A stretch of DNA of 64,000 nucleotides, from assembly GCA_964441945.1 (NCBI GenBank), contig CAYTWB010000011.1:1-64000 (forward strand). The letters run 5' to 3'. This document shows positions 61,057-64,000 of the stretch, piece by piece. Each line of letters begins with the position of its first letter. Within the stretch, counting starts at the first letter, position 1. A program made the translations under genes and the position numbers. This DNA is from JADGQM01 sp964441945. GTDB taxonomy: Bacteria; Desulfobacterota; Syntrophobacteria; Syntrophobacterales; Syntrophobacteraceae. The notes below the pieces were generated by a model, which made no database searches, had not been told where the DNA came from, and saw only the letters and a list, made by a program, of their open reading frames with translations.

Positions 61057-61896
61057 ATGAAAAGGATTTCTTGTAGGCTCTGTTTGTTTAGTGTGATCGT
61101 GGCCGTGGTGCTTCTGGCGGGGACATCCGTCCTGCAGGCTCAGGAAAAAACGATCATCCTTGCTACAACCACTTCGACCGTGGATACGGGGCTTCTTGAC
61201 TATCTGGTGCCGATCTTCGAGAAACAGGCCGGCTACCAGGTGAAGACCATTTCCGCCGGTACGGGCCAGGCCCTGGCGATGGGCGAAAAGGGGGAAGCCG
61301 ATGTCTTGCTGGTGCATGCTCCGGAAGCTGAAAAGAAGCTGGTGGACAATGGCGCGGTCATCAATTACCAGCTCGTGATGCATAATGACTTCGTTATCGT
61401 CGGTCCGGCCGCCGACCCTGCGGGAATCAAGGGAAAACCGAGCGCAGAGGCTTTTAAGGCGATTGCGCAGAAGGAAACGGCCTTCATTTCTCGAGGCGAT
61501 GATTCCGGCACCCACAAGAAAGAACTCTCCATCTGGAAAAAAGCGGAAGTCACACCGGCTGGGGCCAAATGGTATCAGGAATCCGGGCAGGGAATGGGCG
61601 CAACCCTGTTGATGGCTTCGGAGAAGGCGGCATATACCCTTACCGATCGCGGGACCTACCTGGCACAAAAGGCGAATGTCAAACTGCAAATCCTCTCCGA
61701 AGGCGACAAAACGCTGCTCAACATCTACCACGTGATGCAGGTGAATCCAGCCAAGTTTGGCAAGGTCAACGCCGCCGGGGGCAAAGCCTTCGTTGAGTTC
61801 ATCGTTGCACCGGAGACTCAGAAGAAGATCGGGGAGTTTGGAAAAGATAAGTACGGCTCACCGCTTTTCTTTCCTGACGCCGGCAAACAGATGTGA
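61057..61896 (+). CDS. tupA: Tungstate-binding protein TupA-like
   Basis: A 279-residue periplasmic protein with a cleavable signal peptide (about 1-29, ending VLQAQ). It has the anion-binding loop ATTTSTVDTGLLD, AGTGQALAMGEKGEADVLLVHAP, MHNDFVIVGP, SRGDDSGTHKKE and the C-terminal GKDKYGSPLFFPDAG, all typical of TupA. Tungstate uptake would supply AOR-family enzymes such as the one at 40489-42240. tupB and tupC are not adjacent; the next genes encode an amino-acid transporter. ATG 61057 follows AAGGAGGG. Confidence 0.88.
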   Translation: MKRISCRLCLFSVIVAVVLLAGTSVLQAQEKTIILATTTSTVDTGLLDYLVPIFEKQAGYQVKTISAGTGQALAMGEKGEADVLLVHAPEAEKKLVDNGAVINYQLVMHNDFVIVGPAADPAGIKGKPSAEAFKAIAQKETAFISRGDDSGTHKKELSIWKKAEVTPAGAKWYQESGQGMGATLLMASEKAAYTLTDRGTYLAQKANVKLQILSEGDKTLLNIYHVMQVNPAKFGKVNAAGGKAFVEFIVAPETQKKIGEFGKDKYGSPLFFPDAGKQM

Positions 61897-61948
61897 GGAA
61901 TGCAGGACTTCTGAAAAGAGGCCGAAGTCTCGCAACGAGCTCGATTCT

Positions 61949-62101
61949 AGGTACAGCGCCTTAGAGACAAGTGTCCGAATTCCCGTTCGTCATACCGGCA
62001 GGCTTCAAGCCGGTATCCAGGAAGTAATCTGGATTCCGGCCAGAAACATCCCGGAATGACGGCCTGCGATAATGGTCACTCTATTGGGCAGCGATGCATA
62101 A
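61949..62101. repeat. MITE-like repeat family A
   Basis: Same layout as 57376-57523 with few changes: GGTACAGCGCC head, GTGTCCGAATTCCCGTTCGTC, two hairpins, GGCCTGCGATAATGGTCACT, GGGCAGCGATGCATA tail. It lies between tupA and aapJ. Confidence 0.8.
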
Positions 62102-62128
62102 ACGAACCTTAGTGAAAGGAGACGATTC

Positions 62129-63142
62129 ATGCGCAGAACAATTGTGATCCTTGGGCTGTTGGTCATGATGGTATGGACTTCAGGGGCTTCGGCCGGAATG
62201 TTGGACACCGTCAAAGCCAGAGGGCAGGTCGTTGCAGGGGTAGCCGGCAAAGTTCCCGGGTTTTCCGTTCCGGACGACAAAGGGGTCTGGCGCGGACTGG
62301 ATGTGGATTTTTGCCGCGCCCTGGCAGCCGCTATCTTCAATGATCCGGAAAAGGTCAAATTCGTTCCCACCACTACGAAAGAACGTTTTACGGCACTGCA
62401 GACGGGCGAGATTGACCTGTTGGCTCGCAACACCACCTGGACCTTCGAGCGCGACGTGCAGCTGGGCCTCGATTTTGCCGGGGTTATTTTCTATGACGGT
62501 CAGGGGTTTATGGTGAACAAGAAGCTCAATGTGAAGAGTGCCAAGGAACTGAATGGGGCGAGCATCTGTATCCAGATCGGCACCACCACGGAAAAGAATG
62601 TTTCGGACTATTTCGCCGCCAATAACATGAAGTTCAAGCCCGTGGTCTTCGAGAGTGCCGACGAGTCGGCAGTCATGTTTGATACCGGACGCTGCGACGT
62701 CTACACAACGGACGGTTCGGGATTGGCCGCCCGACGGGTGACCCTGTCCAAACCCGAAGACTATATCATTCTCCCGGAAATCATTTCCAAGGAACCCCTG
62801 GGGCCCTCGGTTCGGCAGGGTGACCAGCAGTGGAGCGATATCGTGCGCTGGACGTTGTTTGCCCTGATCAATGCGGAAGAACTGGGCGTCAGTTCCAAGA
62901 ACGTCGACGAGATGCTGCAGACCAAGGACCCGGACATCATGAGACTGCTCGGCACGGAAGGGAACTATGGCGAGCAATTCGGCCTGACAAAGGATTGGGC
63001 TTATCGCATAATCAAGCATGTGGGCAATTACGGGGAGGTCTTCGATCGCAATGTGGGACCCAAAACCGCCCTCAAGTTGGAGCGCGGGCAAAACGCTCTC
63101 TGGACAAAGGGCGGCCTGATGTATGCTCCCCCCATCCGCTGA
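62129..63142 (+). CDS. aapJ: General L-amino-acid ABC transporter, substrate-binding protein
   Basis: A 337-residue periplasmic binding protein. A signal peptide (about 1-23, ending GASA) is followed by the SBP_bac_3 domain: MLDTVKARGQVVAGV, PGFSVPDDKGVWRGLDVDFCRALAAAIF, EIDLLARNTTWTFERDVQLGLDFAGVIFYDGQGF and DVYTTDGSGLAA. These features are specific for the AapJ/BztA branch that binds many L-amino acids. ATG 62129 follows AAAGGAG. A strong hairpin lies between it and aapQ. Confidence 0.93.
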   Translation: MRRTIVILGLLVMMVWTSGASAGMLDTVKARGQVVAGVAGKVPGFSVPDDKGVWRGLDVDFCRALAAAIFNDPEKVKFVPTTTKERFTALQTGEIDLLARNTTWTFERDVQLGLDFAGVIFYDGQGFMVNKKLNVKSAKELNGASICIQIGTTTEKNVSDYFAANNMKFKPVVFESADESAVMFDTGRCDVYTTDGSGLAARRVTLSKPEDYIILPEIISKEPLGPSVRQGDQQWSDIVRWTLFALINAEELGVSSKNVDEMLQTKDPDIMRLLGTEGNYGEQFGLTKDWAYRIIKHVGNYGEVFDRNVGPKTALKLERGQNALWTKGGLMYAPPIR

Positions 63143-63158
63143 CAGGCGGATCAACCCA

Positions 63159-63196
63159 CAGGGTCACACCTCGATAGGGGGGTGACCCTGTTTTTT
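63159..63196 (+). terminator. Rho-independent terminator/attenuator between aapJ and aapQ
   Basis: CAGGGTCAC and GTGACCCTG arms (9 bp, perfect) followed by six T's. It is placed 17 bases after aapJ, inside the transporter operon, so it probably lowers permease synthesis relative to the abundant binding protein. Confidence 0.85.
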
Positions 63197-63246
63197 CTCT
63201 GTTAACTTCTCTTCCAGGTTGTGCAGACCCCTACAGGAGGCCAGGA

Positions 63247-64000
63247 ATGCCGGGACCTTCCCACCGGCCCGTACCGTCACCCGCTGATCCGCCTCATCGT
63301 GAACCGGTATCAGGCCTGCTCTATGATCCGAGGTTTCGTTCCTGGTGCATCCAGGTTGCTGTTTTGGTCGCTATTTTAGTGACCCTATCGCTGGCCGCCG
63401 TCAACACCGCCTACAACCTCAAGAAGGCCGGTATCGCCTCGGGCTTCGGCTTCCTTGCGCAGCTGGCGGGGTTTGATATCAGTCAGTCCCTCATCGCCTA
63501 CAGCCGCACTTCCAGCTACGGTCGGGCCTTTTGGGTGGGGCTCCTCAATACCCTGCTGGTATCGGGAGTGAGCATCGTCCTTTCAACCCTCCTGGGGTTC
63601 CTCGTGGGCGTCCTGCGGCTCTCGGGCAACTGGCTGGTGAGCCGCCTGGCCTATGCTTACATCGATGTAGTCCGGAACATCCCGCTCCTCTTGCAGCTGC
63701 TCTTCTGGTACATGGCCATCCTCAATCCCCTGCCCGGCCCCAACCGGGCACTGGCTCTGCATGGAACGGTTTTTCTCTGCAACCGGGGATTGATCGTTCC
63801 CAGGCCGATCTTTGGCCCCGGCAGCGAGGTGGTGGCGCTGGCTGTGGTGCTGGCCGTAATCATTGCCGCAGCGGTGGTGATCCTGGGAAAGCGCCGTCAG
63901 AGGATGACGGGAAAGCGTTTTCCCGTTCTATGGGGGTCTGCCGCAGTGCTCGTCGGGCTCCCCTTTCTGGCTCTGGCGGCCACCGGCTTTCCGTTTCATT
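63247..64000 (+). CDS. aapQ: General L-amino-acid ABC transporter permease, 3' end outside window
   Basis: The first 251 codons of an inner-membrane permease. It begins MPGPSHRPVPSPADPPHREP; then comes the hydrophobic segment VAVLVAILVTLSLAAVNTAYNL and the family block GFDISQSLIAYSRTSSYGRAFWVGLLNTLLVSG. This is followed by YIDVVRNIPLLLQLLFWYMA, part of the His/Glu/Gln permease family pattern. The frame is open to the window edge. ATG 63247 follows AGGAGG. It lies after aapJ, the usual order; aapM and aapP should follow beyond the window. Confidence 0.92.
   Translation, partial: MPGPSHRPVPSPADPPHREPVSGLLYDPRFRSWCIQVAVLVAILVTLSLAAVNTAYNLKKAGIASGFGFLAQLAGFDISQSLIAYSRTSSYGRAFWVGLLNTLLVSGVSIVLSTLLGFLVGVLRLSGNWLVSRLAYAYIDVVRNIPLLLQLLFWYMAILNPLPGPNRALALHGTVFLCNRGLIVPRPIFGPGSEVVALAVVLAVIIAAAVVILGKRRQRMTGKRFPVLWGSAAVLVGLPFLALAATGFPFH

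Overview
The window looks like a chromosomal stretch from an anaerobic delta-proteobacterium (Desulfobacterota, perhaps Syntrophobacter-like; the lineage is inferred, not proven). Pointers are a PxxKW-type cysteine-rich small protein, a two-gene 2-oxoacid:ferredoxin oxidoreductase, a tungsten-type aldehyde:ferredoxin oxidoreductase with a four-cluster ferredoxin subunit, tandem TupA-like tungstate-binding proteins, acetate kinase, a type IV pilus with a sigma-54 promoter, a bacterial STT3/PglB oligosaccharyltransferase, and many short dispersed palindromic repeats. DNA is GC-rich except for a few AT-rich patches (pilA, the 3' part of a PilZ gene). No rRNA, tRNA, CRISPR array or transposase gene was recognised.

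Layout. 1-5984 (+): fatty-acyl/lipid operon: acyl-CoA synthetase (cut by the window edge), DUF434 protein, DUF1015 protein, TrmN6-like methyltransferase, an SDR lacking the usual Tyr/Lys pair, and a FabH-like synthase. 6018-8158 (-): porB-porA. 8476-8763 (-): PxxKW protein. 8957-13651 (+): pilB-pilC-pilS. 13641-16108: groES-groEL with a CIRCE operator, a promoter and a terminator. 16779-20052 (+): ileS-lspA. 20259-22960: accessory islet with HigBA, a Uma2-type nuclease and VapBC, starting between two copies of the lspA 3' end. 23119-23811 (-): pilP with a sigma-54 promoter. 23812-25897: a 2-kb nest of dispersed repeats ending in the sigma-54 promoter of pilA. 25898-31090: pilA, a GT-C/TPR membrane protein and a convergent STT3-type oligosaccharyltransferase. 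31374-36156: tsaD, a RelE-type toxin-antitoxin pair with a frameshifted toxin, rsmA, arfB, birA. 36789-40354 (+): pqiA-pqiA-pqiB-pqiC envelope lipid-transport operon.

40489-49310 (-): seven co-directional genes in transcription order pfk, fba, ackA, pyk, eno, ferredoxin subunit, AOR-family oxidoreductase. 49925-51291 (+): PilZ protein and a membrane protein. 51333-57180 (+): GH63-like glucosidase, GH13 amylase-like enzyme and malQ. Together these suggest intracellular alpha-glucan breakdown, glycolysis, and acetate plus reduced ferredoxin as outputs; no GAPDH or PGK is in the window. 57554-60019 (+): MscS-type channel. 60173-61896 (+): two TupA-like proteins. 62129-64000 (+): aapJ and the start of aapQ.

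The most informative non-coding signals are the sigma-54 promoters of pilA and pilP (pilP also has paired TGACA-N5-TGTCA sites about 110-145 bp upstream), the CIRCE/promoter pair in front of groES, the hairpin terminators behind pilA and aapJ, and several families of MITE-like repeats. These repeats share an inner CCGGAATGACG core but have different terminal inverted repeats, and in two places appear to form the ends of neighbouring genes.
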